A stretch of 64,000 nucleotides of DNA, from the NCBI GenBank assembly GCA_945865885.1, contig CAMBEZ010000001.1, positions 62,001-126,000 on the forward strand, read 5' to 3'. Below, piece by piece: positions 35,473 to 44,007 of this stretch (its first letter is position 1; the number at the start of each line of letters is the position of its first letter). The notes below the pieces were generated by a model. That model was not told where the DNA came from and ran no database searches. It was given only the letters and a program-made list of their open reading frames with translations. The stretch is from Owenweeksia hongkongensis DSM 17368. Lineage in GTDB: Bacteria; Bacteroidota; Bacteroidia; Flavobacteriales; Schleiferiaceae. The position numbers and the translations under genes were made by a program.

Positions 35473-36831
35473 CTATTTATCTTTTGTAATTAACGCAGTG
35501 AGCACGGCTTCTGTTGTGCACTTGTCTCCCACATACGCTTTGCCAATCATTTTAACGATGCCGCGTCGAATGGGTTCCATCAATTCCAAGTGGAACACCA
35601 GGGTGTCGCCGGGGACCACCTTTTGTTTGAATTTGACGTCGTCCATCTTCAAGAAATACGTCAGGTAGTTTTCCGGATCCGGCACGGTGCTCAGCGCCAA
35701 GATGCCGCCGCACTGGGCCATGGCTTCGATGATCAAAACACCGGGCATCACGGGGGCGCCGGGGAAATGGCCCACAAAGTGCGGCTCGTTCATGGTGACG
35801 GCCTTGGTCCCCACCACATGCATTTCGGACATTTCCATGATCCGGTCCACCAACAAGAAGGGTGGGCGGTGGGGCAGTATTTTTTGAATTTGAACCACAT
35901 CCATCAACGGTGCGGCCTGCAGGTCGTAGGGGAACGACGGGGTGGTTTTTTCTTCCATGGTGTTTAGCAACAGTTGTGCAAAAGCGGTATTTGCCACGTG
36001 GCCGGGCCGACGGGCGGTTATTTTGGCGTGCAAGGGAGCGCCCAAGAGGGCCAAGTCTCCGCACAAATCAAGCAGTTTGTGGCGGGCCGCCTCATCGGGC
36101 AAGCGCAAGGGGGTTGCGGCGAGCGGTCCGGGGGAGAGGGGAGGCGAAAGGCGTTCGCCCAAGGGTTCGGTCCATTGGAGATTGTCCTCTGGGGAGTGGT
36201 TGGGGTGAACGTAGACCACACCGGCTCCCGGCGCTAAACCTTGCAGCAGTCCGCTGTTCATCAGCGGCTTGAGTTCGTGCAAAAAGCTGAAGGTACGCGC
36301 GCGGCTGGTAGTGGAAAAGCCATCTTCCAACGCCGCGCTTTGGGGTCCAATGGATTCTTCCGGATAGTCTAAGACCACCGTAAAATCTGAACGGTTTGAC
36401 GGTTCTGCGGTGTACTGGGCGCCCGTATCGGGGTCCGTCCAGTCCATTTTTTGGCGCAATTTTAGGGGAGCGTTAGCTGGGCGGATTCCGTCTGGAAACG
36501 CTGTGCGCAGGGCGTCCATCCAAGGAGCGGCACTGCCGTCCAAAATGGGAACCTCCGGTCCGTCCAACTCAATCAAGGCATTCCACAAGCCAAATTGGGT
36601 GAGTGCGGCAAGCAGGTGTTCCGGAGTAGTAACGCTTGCCCCGTTGGCTTCCAAGCGGGTGCAGCGTGCGGAAGGACAGACGTGTTCCAAACGAGCCGGG
36701 ATGCGCGGCTGATTGGGCAAGTCCGTGCGAACAAACACCAAGCCATGGCCGGTGGGGGCGGCCTGCACCCGCACGCAAGCGTGTTGCCCGGTGTGGATCC
36801 CAATGCCCGATTGTTCCAGAATAGCGCTCAT
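35473..36831 (-). CDS. lpxC/fabZ: Bifunctional UDP-3-O-acyl-N-acetylglucosamine deacetylase / (3R)-hydroxyacyl-ACP dehydratase
   Basis: The fused LpxC-FabZ enzyme is characteristic of Bacteroidota. The LpxC half shows GIGIHTGQ, TPEHLLAAL (zinc His), RHKLLDLCGDLALLG (zinc His and Asp) and RPGH. The FabZ half from about residue 310 shows ILPHRPPFLLVDRI and NEPHFVGHFPGAPVMPGV with the catalytic His and Glu. It commits lipid A synthesis and dehydrates hydroxyacyl-ACP. ATG 36831 overlaps the lpxD stop; the longer frame to 36900 is rejected. Confidence 0.95.
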   Translation of the reverse strand: MSAILEQSGIGIHTGQHACVRVQAAPTGHGLVFVRTDLPNQPRIPARLEHVCPSARCTRLEANGASVTTPEHLLAALTQFGLWNALIELDGPEVPILDGSAAPWMDALRTAFPDGIRPANAPLKLRQKMDWTDPDTGAQYTAEPSNRSDFTVVLDYPEESIGPQSAALEDGFSTTSRARTFSFLHELKPLMNSGLLQGLAPGAGVVYVHPNHSPEDNLQWTEPLGERLSPPLSPGPLAATPLRLPDEAARHKLLDLCGDLALLGAPLHAKITARRPGHVANTAFAQLLLNTMEEKTTPSFPYDLQAAPLMDVVQIQKILPHRPPFLLVDRIMEMSEMHVVGTKAVTMNEPHFVGHFPGAPVMPGVLIIEAMAQCGGILALSTVPDPENYLTYFLKMDDVKFKQKVVPGDTLVFHLELMEPIRRGIVKMIGKAYVGDKCTTEAVLTALITKDK

Positions 36832-37781
36832 TTGCTGAGGCTTTTGAGGGTGGCCCAGGCGCGCAAAAACTGGGACATCGGCATGGCCGGAGTTCCCCAA
36901 ACCACGCTTTTGGGCGCCAAGGATTTGGTGACGCCGGATTGGGCGGCAATTTCACACTGGTCTCCAATGGTGATGTGGCCGTTGATGCCCACTTGGCCGC
37001 CAATCCGAACGTAGTTGCCAATTTTGGTGCTGCCCGCAACGCCCACTTGGGCCGCGAAAACACAGTGATGTCCCACTTGAACGTTGTGCGCCAAATGGCA
37101 CAAGTTGTCTATTTTGGTACCGGTACCGATGCGCGTGGCACCCACGACGCCGCGGTCCACGCAGGTATTCGCGCCAATTTCTACATCGTCGGCAAGCTCC
37201 GCCCACCCAATGTGCGGTATTTTGCCGTACCCGGCTTGGCCTTGGGCCGGCCGGGGGGGCGTGTAGCCAAATCCGTCGGAGCCGACGACGGCATTCGCGT
37301 GCACCACGCACCGTTGGCCCAATACCGAATTGGGATAAATCTTCGCTCCGGAATACAGTACACAATCCGCACCAATCTTAGCACCAGCGCCCACCCAAAC
37401 TCCGGGATGGAGCTGTGCGGTTGCGTCCACCTGCGCGGTGGGATGCACCCAGGCTCCCTGCGGCGTTGCGGTGGCCGCCTCCGTGCGCGCAAACGGCGTT
37501 TCTGCGTGCAGCACGCCCAAAGCCTGTGCCCAAGCTTCGTAGGGGTGCTCCACGCGCAGCAGGGCTGCGCCGTGTTGGTTGTTCAGCGGTAGGTTTAGGG
37601 GGAGGATGATGAGGCCTGCGCGGCTTGCTTCGGCCGCCTTTGTATAGGCCGAACTGGCCAAAAACGAAAGGTGATGGGGCTCTGCTTCCTCCAAAGTAGC
37701 CGCCCCGGTCAACGCGCGTCCGTGCGCCTGTTCCAACGTACCACCCAAGCGCTCAGCCCAATCCTGTTCCGCAATGCCCAT
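36828..37781 (-). CDS. lpxD: UDP-3-O-acylglucosamine N-acyltransferase
   Basis: LpxD adds the second acyl chain in lipid A synthesis. It is 317 aa, slightly short, with the N-terminal uridine-binding domain followed by hexapeptide repeats (WVHPTAQVDATAQLHPGVWVG, NAVVGSDGFGYTPP, CHLAHNVQVGHHCVFAAQVGVAG). ATG 37781 sits 4 nt behind an exact -7 element that overlaps the stop codon of the HD gene upstream. Confidence 0.93.
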   Translation of the reverse strand: MGIAEQDWAERLGGTLEQAHGRALTGAATLEEAEPHHLSFLASSAYTKAAEASRAGLIILPLNLPLNNQHGAALLRVEHPYEAWAQALGVLHAETPFARTEAATATPQGAWVHPTAQVDATAQLHPGVWVGAGAKIGADCVLYSGAKIYPNSVLGQRCVVHANAVVGSDGFGYTPPRPAQGQAGYGKIPHIGWAELADDVEIGANTCVDRGVVGATRIGTGTKIDNLCHLAHNVQVGHHCVFAAQVGVAGSTKIGNYVRIGGQVGINGHITIGDQCEIAAQSGVTKSLAPKSVVWGTPAMPMSQFLRAWATLKSLSK

Positions 37782-37784
37782 CTT

Positions 37785-39050
37785 TCAAAGGTACAAAGAC
37801 TCAGCGGAGTACTCCTTGGGCCAGCACACAAAATGCCGCGTGATCCTGCGGTTCAATACTTCTGCATTCAGGATCTCTGCCGCTTGGGACAAGCAAACCA
37901 CGCTGCCGTCTTTCTGAAGCAGGTGAATTTGGTCCGCGTCGGACTTGTACGGGGTGTTGGAGGAAACTCCTTCCAGCAGGAAGTAGTGCGCGTCTTCACG
38001 GGAGCAATTTTGAAGGGCAACCAAAGCATCCAGGGCACGTTCGCGTTGGGCTTCCGTGAGGGGTTCGTTCAAAAACCGAATGCGGAACAGGCGTCGATCT
38101 ACCAAACGTTGGCTCAATTCCGAAAGCACCGGGTCTGCGTGTTGCGTCCATTCTTTAATGGCGCCCAGTAAATCGGCGTCGTCCAAACGGAGAAAGAGGT
38201 CCAGCCACTTCGGGTCCGTTTCAAAATCGTGCGCGGACGGTTTGTGCTGAAGAAAGGCGCCCAAGGCACTGGAGGCAAACACGGGGGTGCCGGATTGGGT
38301 GAGTTGTACGGCGCGCTCCAAAATGCGCACCAGCATGGTTTCTGCGCTGAGAACGGCCTTGTGCAGGTACACCTGCCAGTACATCATGCTGCGGGCCACC
38401 AGGAACTTTTCCACGGAAGAAATGCCTTTGGCATCGATGACCAATTCGTCGTTGTGCACGTTCAGCATGGCCAACAGCCGCTCGGAATTGACGGCCCCTT
38501 CCGTAACGCCGGTATAAAAGGCGTCGCGGCGCAGGTAGTCCAGTCGGTCCATATCCAATTGACTGGAAATCAACTGGTGCAAGAAACGCTTGGGGTAGCT
38601 ATTTTCGAAAATACTGCGGGCGAGGGTGAGGGCGCCGTTCATTTCAGCGTCCAAACGCTCCATGATCTTGATGGAGAGGGACTCGTGGGAAACCCCGCGC
38701 ACCAGGGCGTGCTCCAGGGCGTGCGAAAACGGACCGTGGCCCACGTCGTGCAAAAGGATGGCCAAACACACGGCTTCCTCTTCTTCGGAAGAAATGGCAT
38801 GACCCTTGCTACGGAGTACCTCAACGGCCCGTTGCATGAGGTGCATGGCCCCCAAAGCGTGGTGAAAACGCGTGTGGTAGGCCCCCGGGTACACGAGGTA
38901 ACTCAGTCCCAGTTGGGTGATGCGCCGCAAGCGTTGGAAGGCAGGATGTTCGAGTACGTCGAAAATCTGCGGCGATGGCAGGGAAATAAACCCGTAGATG
39001 GGGTCGTTAAAAAGTTTAAACTTGTTGGTTTCTACCGAAGGAGCCTTCAT
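37785..39050 (-). CDS. HD domain phosphohydrolase
   Basis: A 421-aa protein of the HD superfamily: YHTRFHHALGAMHLM supplies the first metal His, ILLHDVGHGPFSHALEH the HD motif, and DMDRLDYLRRDAFYTG the later conserved Asp. It is similar to dNTP triphosphohydrolase-like proteins (YdhJ/SAMHD1-related) and probably cleaves a nucleotide; the substrate is unknown. ATG 39050 starts the usual N-terminus and follows a -7-like element by 4 nt. It is regularly found next to lpxD in Bacteroidota and is divergent from porX. Confidence 0.85.
   Translation of the reverse strand: MKAPSVETNKFKLFNDPIYGFISLPSPQIFDVLEHPAFQRLRRITQLGLSYLVYPGAYHTRFHHALGAMHLMQRAVEVLRSKGHAISSEEEEAVCLAILLHDVGHGPFSHALEHALVRGVSHESLSIKIMERLDAEMNGALTLARSIFENSYPKRFLHQLISSQLDMDRLDYLRRDAFYTGVTEGAVNSERLLAMLNVHNDELVIDAKGISSVEKFLVARSMMYWQVYLHKAVLSAETMLVRILERAVQLTQSGTPVFASSALGAFLQHKPSAHDFETDPKWLDLFLRLDDADLLGAIKEWTQHADPVLSELSQRLVDRRLFRIRFLNEPLTEAQRERALDALVALQNCSREDAHYFLLEGVSSNTPYKSDADQIHLLQKDGSVVCLSQAAEILNAEVLNRRITRHFVCWPKEYSAESLYL
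37786..37793 (-). promoter_or_regulatory. -7 element (TACCTTTG) for the lpxD operon
   Basis: An exact TAnnTTTG match on the minus strand, 4 nt before the lpxD ATG. Its TTTG overlaps the TGA stop of the HD-domain gene, the same arrangement as tilS/dsbD. Confidence 0.55.
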
Positions 39051-39054
39051 TCTG

Positions 39055-39062
39055 CAAAGTAA
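39055..39062 (-). promoter_or_regulatory. -7-like element (TTACTTTG) for the HD gene
   Basis: It differs from TAnnTTTG in the second base and ends 4 nt before ATG 39050. The porX ATG lies 22 bp away on the other strand; no clear -7 element was seen for porX. Confidence 0.4.
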
Positions 39063-39072
39063 AGAAAAAGCC

Positions 39073-40635
39073 ATGGAGAATGCCCGCATTTTATGGGTGG
39101 ACGACGAGATCGACGCCCTCAAGCCCCACTGCCTGTTTTTGGAGGCGCGCGGTTTTGCCGTGCACACCGCCAACAACGCGGCCGACGCCTTGCAATTGGT
39201 GTTGGCGGAGCGCTGGGATGCCGTCCTTTTGGACGAGAACATGCCGGGCGGCGGCGGGTTGGAATTGCTGCCCAAAATCAAGCAAGCGCGCCCGTCGCTT
39301 CCGGTGGTCATGATCACCAAAAGCGAGGAAGACGGCGTGATGCAGGAAGCCATTGGCGCTCAGATTTCCGATTATTTGTTGAAACCCGTGCACCCACGCC
39401 AGGTTTTGACGTCCCTGACCAAACTGATTTCCGGCGATAAATTGGCCGCGGCCCAAACGGAAACCAACTACCAGCAAGCGTTTCGCGAATTGTCCGTTGA
39501 GGTCAACGACGCGCGCAGTTGGGAGGACTGGACGGCCGTTCACCGAGCCCTGTATCGCTGGGAAATGGCTTTGGAGAAAACAGGTAATGAAGCTTTTTCC
39601 CAGTTGTTGCAAACGCAGCGAGACGAAGCCAATGCCCTTTTTGCGCGGTTTGTGGAACGCAACTACGCGGACTGGATGGCCGACGAGTCTGCCGCGCCCC
39701 TGCAGGCACACCGTTTTTTGAAGCGTGTTTTGTTTCCGGCGCTCAACAGCGGTCAGCGTGTCTTGTTGTTGGTTCTGGACAACCTGCGTTGGGACCAATG
39801 GAAGGTGCTGCAGCCGCTCCTGGAGGCGGAAGGCCACGTGCGGGAGGAAGGATTTCACGCCAGTTTGCTGCCCACGGCTACACAGTACGCGAGGAACGCG
39901 CTTTTTGCCGGCATGACGCCGATGGAGATTTCCAAACGCTTCCCGCAGTACTGGGTGGAAGACCGCGCGGAGACGGAATCTGGCCGCAATGCATTTGAGG
40001 AACAATTGCTGGGCGCTCAGCTGCAAACCCACGGCTTGGGCGCGTTGGATTGGGCCTACGCCAAACTGACCCACGCGGGTTCCGAGCGCAAGTTTGCGGG
40101 TCAGTGGAACAACTTAAAAAAGAAGCAGTTGGTGGCGTTGGTGGCGAACTTCATTGACCTCCTGTCCCACGCCAAGGCAGAACAGTCCATTGTGCGGGAT
40201 TTGGCCTCCGACGACGCAGGTTACCGCGCCCTTACGCGCACTTGGTGGGAGCGCAGCCCATTGCGGGAAGTGGTGAACGACGCCTTGCTGGGCGGTATGG
40301 AGGTGCTCATCACCACGGACCACGGCACCGTATTGGTAAAGGAACCCGTTAAATTGGCCGGAGACCGTGATTTAACCACCAACCTGCGGTTCAAGCAGGG
40401 CCGCGGAATCCAGGTGAACGCCAAGGAAGTTGTGGCGTTTGATTCGCCGGAAAAAATTGGTTTGCCCTTGCGTGCCTTGGGGGAAAAAGTTGTTTTTGCC
40501 CGCCAATCCAACTTTTTTGCGTACCCCAATCAATACAACCACTACGTACAGCATTTCCGCAACACCTACCAGCACGGCGGGGTCAGTTTGGAGGAAATGG
40601 CCGTTCCCTACGCCTGGCTAACCCGCAAAAAATAA
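39073..40635 (+). CDS. porX: PorX-type T9SS regulator (response regulator with PglZ/alkaline phosphatase-like domain)
   Basis: PorX regulates genes of the type IX secretion system. The 520-aa chain has an N-terminal receiver domain (ILWVDDE, phospho-acceptor D54, YLLKPV) and a C-terminal alkaline-phosphatase-superfamily (PglZ) domain with LLVLDNLRW (D236), PTATQYARN (Thr nucleophile region), ITTDHGT (D416, H417) and YQHGG (H501). All metal-binding positions appear kept, so phosphodiesterase activity is expected. ATG 39073 is the start; the frame from 38998 overlaps the HD gene. Confidence 0.92.
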   Translation: MENARILWVDDEIDALKPHCLFLEARGFAVHTANNAADALQLVLAERWDAVLLDENMPGGGGLELLPKIKQARPSLPVVMITKSEEDGVMQEAIGAQISDYLLKPVHPRQVLTSLTKLISGDKLAAAQTETNYQQAFRELSVEVNDARSWEDWTAVHRALYRWEMALEKTGNEAFSQLLQTQRDEANALFARFVERNYADWMADESAAPLQAHRFLKRVLFPALNSGQRVLLLVLDNLRWDQWKVLQPLLEAEGHVREEGFHASLLPTATQYARNALFAGMTPMEISKRFPQYWVEDRAETESGRNAFEEQLLGAQLQTHGLGALDWAYAKLTHAGSERKFAGQWNNLKKKQLVALVANFIDLLSHAKAEQSIVRDLASDDAGYRALTRTWWERSPLREVVNDALLGGMEVLITTDHGTVLVKEPVKLAGDRDLTTNLRFKQGRGIQVNAKEVVAFDSPEKIGLPLRALGEKVVFARQSNFFAYPNQYNHYVQHFRNTYQHGGVSLEEMAVPYAWLTRKK

Positions 40636-40648
40636 ACCCAGCGGGGTT

Positions 40649-40694
40649 GGGGCGCCGCACCCCATTTTCCACTGGCGTAGGGGCGCTACACCCC
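40649..40694. repeat. Two copies of a 15-bp motif between porX and tsaE
   Basis: GGGGCGCCGCACCCC (40649-40663) and GGGGCGCTACACCCC (40680-40694) are spaced 31 bp start to start. Each has GGGG and CCCC ends that can pair over a 7-nt loop. Function is unknown; they may be a small intergenic repeat or a weak terminator for porX. Confidence 0.6.
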
Positions 40695-40711
40695 GTTTTG
40701 AACCTTCCGCG

Positions 40712-40719
40712 TACCTTTG
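40712..40719 (+). promoter_or_regulatory. -7 element (TACCTTTG) for tsaE
   Basis: An exact TAnnTTTG match ending 4 nt before the GTG start of tsaE, so the transcript is probably leaderless. Confidence 0.5.
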
Positions 40720-40723
40720 CACC

Positions 40724-41137
40724 GTGAATAAGCGCGTTTTGGGTTTAGAGGATTGGCCCCGTTGGGCTGCGGAACACGGCCCGCATCTTCGCGGCGTGGT
40801 GGTGCTTCAAGGGCCCATGGGCGCCGGTAAAACCACGTTGGTTTCTGCCTTGGGCACGGCGCTGGGGTGGCAAGACACCGTGCAGAGCCCCACCTTTGGC
40901 TTGGTCCACACCTACCGCGATGCGTTGGGCGCGCCGGTATACCATTTGGATCTTTACCGACTGCGCAACGAGCAAGAGGGTTGGGGGTTGGGATTGGACG
41001 AGTTGTTTGAAACCGGCTCGCTGTGCTTGGTGGAGTGGGCGGAAAAAATCCCTACCTTCTTACCGGAAAACCCAATGCGCATTCTCATTGATTATCATGA
41101 AGATACGCACTTGCGGACGGTTGAATTGACTGTTTAA
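40724..41137 (+). CDS. tsaE: tRNA N6-threonylcarbamoyladenosine biosynthesis ATPase TsaE
   Basis: TsaE is the small P-loop ATPase that works with TsaB and TsaD to make t6A37 in tRNA. The 137-aa protein shows LQGPMGAGKTTLVSALG (Walker A), SPTFGLVHTYRD and VYHLDLYRL, then LVEWAEKIP. It begins with GTG 40724 immediately behind a -7 element. Alanine dehydrogenase follows after 1 nt. Confidence 0.92.
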   Translation: MNKRVLGLEDWPRWAAEHGPHLRGVVVLQGPMGAGKTTLVSALGTALGWQDTVQSPTFGLVHTYRDALGAPVYHLDLYRLRNEQEGWGLGLDELFETGSLCLVEWAEKIPTFLPENPMRILIDYHEDTHLRTVELTV

Positions 41138-41138
41138 C

Positions 41139-42311
41139 ATGGAACTGTACGTCCCCCAAGAAGAGCGTTTGCTGGTGCAAACCCGCCGACAATCGCTTAC
41201 GTTTGGCGTGCCGCGCGAATCCGTTTGGAACGAGAATCGGGTGGCTTTGACGCCGGAAGGAGTTGATTTATTGGTCAGCCGCGGGCATCAGGTCAAGGTG
41301 GAAACCGGAGCGGGAGACATGGCTCGGTACACGGACGCGGCCTACGCCGAAGCGGGTGCAGAGTTGGTGTACGACACCCCCGAGGTTTTTCGCTGCCCGT
41401 GGGTGGTGAAAGTGCAGCCGCCCACTTTAGAAGAATTGGGGCACATGTCTTTGGGGGCCACCTTGGTGAGCGCCCTTCAGCCGTCTTCCTTGCGCAAAGA
41501 AATTGTGGAGGCCCTCATGCTGAAGCGCATTACGGCGCTTGCCTACGAACATTTGGAAGATGCCCACCACCAAAAACCGTTTGTGCGGAGCATGGGCGAA
41601 ATTGCCGGATCCACCGCTATTTTACTGGCAGCAGATTACCTGAGCACCACCTTGAACGGCCGCGGGTACGTGATGGGCGGTGTCACCGGCGTACCCCCAA
41701 CCGATGTGGTTATTTTGGGTGCCGGCATGGTAGGCACAGTGGCCGCGCGCGTAGCGCGCGGCATGGGAGCTCATGTACGGGTTTTTGATACGTCGTTAAC
41801 GCGTTTGCACCGCTTGCAAAGCCAAGTAGATGCCTCGGTGCACACCGTGGTCATGCAGCCGAGGTTGTTGGCGAAGGCCCTGATGGATTGCGACGTGGCC
41901 ATTGGCGCCTTGCGCGCGGAGAACGGTCGCACGCCGGTGGTGGTTTCGGAGGCCATTGTGTCCCAAATGAAAACGGGGAGTATTGTGGTGGACGTCAGCA
42001 TTGACCAAGGCGGCTGTTTTGAGACGTCGGAAATTACCTCCTGGCAAAGCCCTTCCTTTGAGCGTTTTGGCGTTTTGCACATTGGCATTCCCAATTTGGC
42101 CGCTCGTACCGCACGCACCGCCTCCTTTGCGTTGAACAACCTGACGGCTCCGTTGCTGGATCGATGGTCCGAGGCCGGAGGCTGGGAGGGAATTGTGGAC
42201 CGCTACCCGGGCGTTGCCCGCGGGGTCTACGTTTTTGGCGGAACCTTGACCTCCCGACCGCTGGGCGAACGCTTTGATTTGCCCTATTCGGAAATTGGGT
42301 TGTTGCTTTGA
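41139..42311 (+). CDS. ald: Alanine dehydrogenase
   Basis: A 390-aa NAD-dependent enzyme of the alanine dehydrogenase/PNT family that interconverts alanine and pyruvate plus ammonia. Conserved blocks are ESVWNENRVALTPEGVDLLV, SMGEIAGSTAILLAADYL and the NAD fold VVILGAGMVGTVAARVARGMGA, with VVDVSIDQGGCFETS further on. It is joined to tsaE and followed by a DUF4258-like gene. Confidence 0.92.
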   Translation: MELYVPQEERLLVQTRRQSLTFGVPRESVWNENRVALTPEGVDLLVSRGHQVKVETGAGDMARYTDAAYAEAGAELVYDTPEVFRCPWVVKVQPPTLEELGHMSLGATLVSALQPSSLRKEIVEALMLKRITALAYEHLEDAHHQKPFVRSMGEIAGSTAILLAADYLSTTLNGRGYVMGGVTGVPPTDVVILGAGMVGTVAARVARGMGAHVRVFDTSLTRLHRLQSQVDASVHTVVMQPRLLAKALMDCDVAIGALRAENGRTPVVVSEAIVSQMKTGSIVVDVSIDQGGCFETSEITSWQSPSFERFGVLHIGIPNLAARTARTASFALNNLTAPLLDRWSEAGGWEGIVDRYPGVARGVYVFGGTLTSRPLGERFDLPYSEIGLLL

Positions 42312-42365
42312 TCCGTCGCAAAAACGCGACGCGGTAAATTATCTCTAAATCGAACCGTACAGAAC

Positions 42366-42734
42366 GTGAAGTTTGCCCGTAAAGTAGCTTTTTTTAGTGG
42401 AGGAGTGGTCCTGGGAACCGTATTGGTGGTCTGGATGTTTGGGGAACGCACGGACATTCAATGCACCTATTTTCCGAACGATCGGGTGCTGTACGATTTG
42501 CGCTTGAAAACGTGGGTTTGGCCCGACGGATCTGTCCCTACCGACACCGCCTGGACTTGGGCCGTGCGCAACCGTTCCAAGGTGGATTGGGACGCCACCA
42601 CGGTGGCCACCCGCACGGAATCAAAAGCAGATTCCGCCAACGTGTACGTCCTGCGTTTGGAGTACCAAGGCCGCCCCACGGAAGTGGTGGTGGAAGGCCG
42701 CAAGCACCGAGCAATGGTGCTGCGCTGGAAATAA
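42366..42734 (+). CDS. Membrane-anchored DUF4258-like protein
   Basis: A 122-aa protein starting at GTG 42366 with one N-terminal membrane helix (KVAFFSGGVVLGTVLVVWMFG) and a small soluble domain. TYFPNDRVLYDLRLK and VYVLRLEYQGRPTEVVVE resemble the DUF4258 proteins that Flavobacteriia often encode beside alanine and proline dehydrogenases. Function is unknown. The 54-nt gap before it holds a 6-bp hairpin (42314-42331) and nothing else. Confidence 0.6.
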   Translation: MKFARKVAFFSGGVVLGTVLVVWMFGERTDIQCTYFPNDRVLYDLRLKTWVWPDGSVPTDTAWTWAVRNRSKVDWDATTVATRTESKADSANVYVLRLEYQGRPTEVVVEGRKHRAMVLRWK

Positions 42735-42758
42735 AAAGTTTAGTGCACCGGAGGTTGA

Positions 42759-43961
42759 TCAGAAGGGCCAGAAGCCCTTCCGTTCGGCGCGACGTCGGTT
42801 CATCTCCGCACGCAGGTTGCTGAGTTCACGACCGGTTTGACCGGCCACGCTGGTGTTTTCCTCAGCGCGTCGGAACAAATAGGGAAGAACATCGCGCACC
42901 GGACCGAACGGCAAGTACTTGGCTACCCGATGGCCGTCGTGCGCGGCCACGTAGGAAATGTGGTCGCTCATGCCGTAGAGCTGGGCCAGCCAGACGGGAG
43001 CATCTCCCGGAGCCCAACCATTTTTGGCCAAGCAATCCACCGCCCATTGCGTGGAGGATTCGTTGTGGGTACCCACCACCAGGGCGTGCCCTGTGGGAGC
43101 GCTGGGGGTGCCCAGGGCGTTCACCAGCAAGGCCACGGCGCTGTCAAAATCGCGGTCCGTACCGGCTTTGTCCGGCTGAACGGGGGAGGCGTAGCCCATT
43201 TGAGCGGCGCGCTCGCGCTCCTTTTCCAGGTATGCGCCACGTACGATCTTGACGCCGTATTTGTAGTTCCCTTCTTGGGCCGCTTGCAGATCCGCTTCCA
43301 AAGCCTCAATGCGTCCGGTTCGGTACAGTTGCACGGTGGTGAAGACCACCGGGCGTTCTTGGTTGAACTCCTGCATCAGTTGCCGTGCCGTGCGGTCAAT
43401 GGCCGGTTGAATCCAGGTCTCCTCCGCGTCAATCATGATGCAGCGTCCTTCTTTTTGGGCGTAGGCGGCCAATCGACGGAAGCGGGCCAAAGCGCGTTCC
43501 CATTCCGCTTGTTCTTCTGCAGACAAGACTGCGTCGATCGAAATTTTTTCCAACAGCGCAAAGCGGGACAATCCGGTCATCTTAAAGACGCCCAACGCCA
43601 GGCCGTCGAACTTAGTGTGGGCCGCCAACGTTTGCAACGTGATGTCCAAACCGCGTTGAAAATCTGCCTCGGTTTCTTTGCCTTCAACGGAGTAGTCCAA
43701 AATGCTGGAGATGCGGTAATCCCAGAGTTTCTGGATGGCAGGACCGCAATCGGCGATGCTTTCCCCGCCCACAAACTGCGCGAAAACCGTTTTTTTCACC
43801 AATCCTTTGATGGGCAACCGCAACCACAAGGCCGCTTCCACGGCAGGTTTTCCGAGGCGAACCAGCCACGGATACTGCAGGATTCCAAACAAAAATTGGC
43901 TGCGGCGCAAGTCGGCGTTGGACCGACTGTGGAAGGCGCGGGCGGTGTTGTTAAAATCCAT
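42759..43961 (-). CDS. Proline dehydrogenase
   Basis: A 400-aa FAD enzyme that oxidises proline to pyrroline-5-carboxylate. It starts with MDFNNTARAFHSRSNADLRR, typical for Bacteroidota, and shows CIMIDAEETWIQPAIDR, VKIVRGAYLEKERERA, VGTHNESSTQWAVD and AQLYGMSDHISY, which line the PRODH barrel. The open frame to 44318 runs over aroB and is rejected in favour of ATG 43961. It lies between plus-strand genes. Confidence 0.92.
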   Translation of the reverse strand: MDFNNTARAFHSRSNADLRRSQFLFGILQYPWLVRLGKPAVEAALWLRLPIKGLVKKTVFAQFVGGESIADCGPAIQKLWDYRISSILDYSVEGKETEADFQRGLDITLQTLAAHTKFDGLALGVFKMTGLSRFALLEKISIDAVLSAEEQAEWERALARFRRLAAYAQKEGRCIMIDAEETWIQPAIDRTARQLMQEFNQERPVVFTTVQLYRTGRIEALEADLQAAQEGNYKYGVKIVRGAYLEKERERAAQMGYASPVQPDKAGTDRDFDSAVALLVNALGTPSAPTGHALVVGTHNESSTQWAVDCLAKNGWAPGDAPVWLAQLYGMSDHISYVAAHDGHRVAKYLPFGPVRDVLPYLFRRAEENTSVAGQTGRELSNLRAEMNRRRAERKGFWPF

Positions 43962-43977
43962 GGTTCTGAGCTGTGCA

Positions 43978-43985
43978 CAAAGATA
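43978..43985 (-). promoter_or_regulatory. -7 element (TATCTTTG) for proline dehydrogenase
   Basis: An exact TAnnTTTG match on the minus strand, 16 nt upstream of ATG 43961. It is paired with the aroB element on the other strand. Confidence 0.5.
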
Positions 43986-43994
43986 CATTTGAAC

Positions 43995-44002
43995 CATCTT
44001 TG
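43995..44002 (+). promoter_or_regulatory. -7-like element (CATCTTTG) for aroB
   Basis: It differs from TAnnTTTG in the first base and ends 5 nt before the aroB ATG, implying a leaderless message. Confidence 0.45.
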
Positions 44003-44007
44003 TAGGG

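Noticed and set aside
34693-37781. LpxC-FabZ fusion as a novelty
   Set aside because: This fusion is a well-known feature of Bacteroidota and is used here only as a taxonomic marker.
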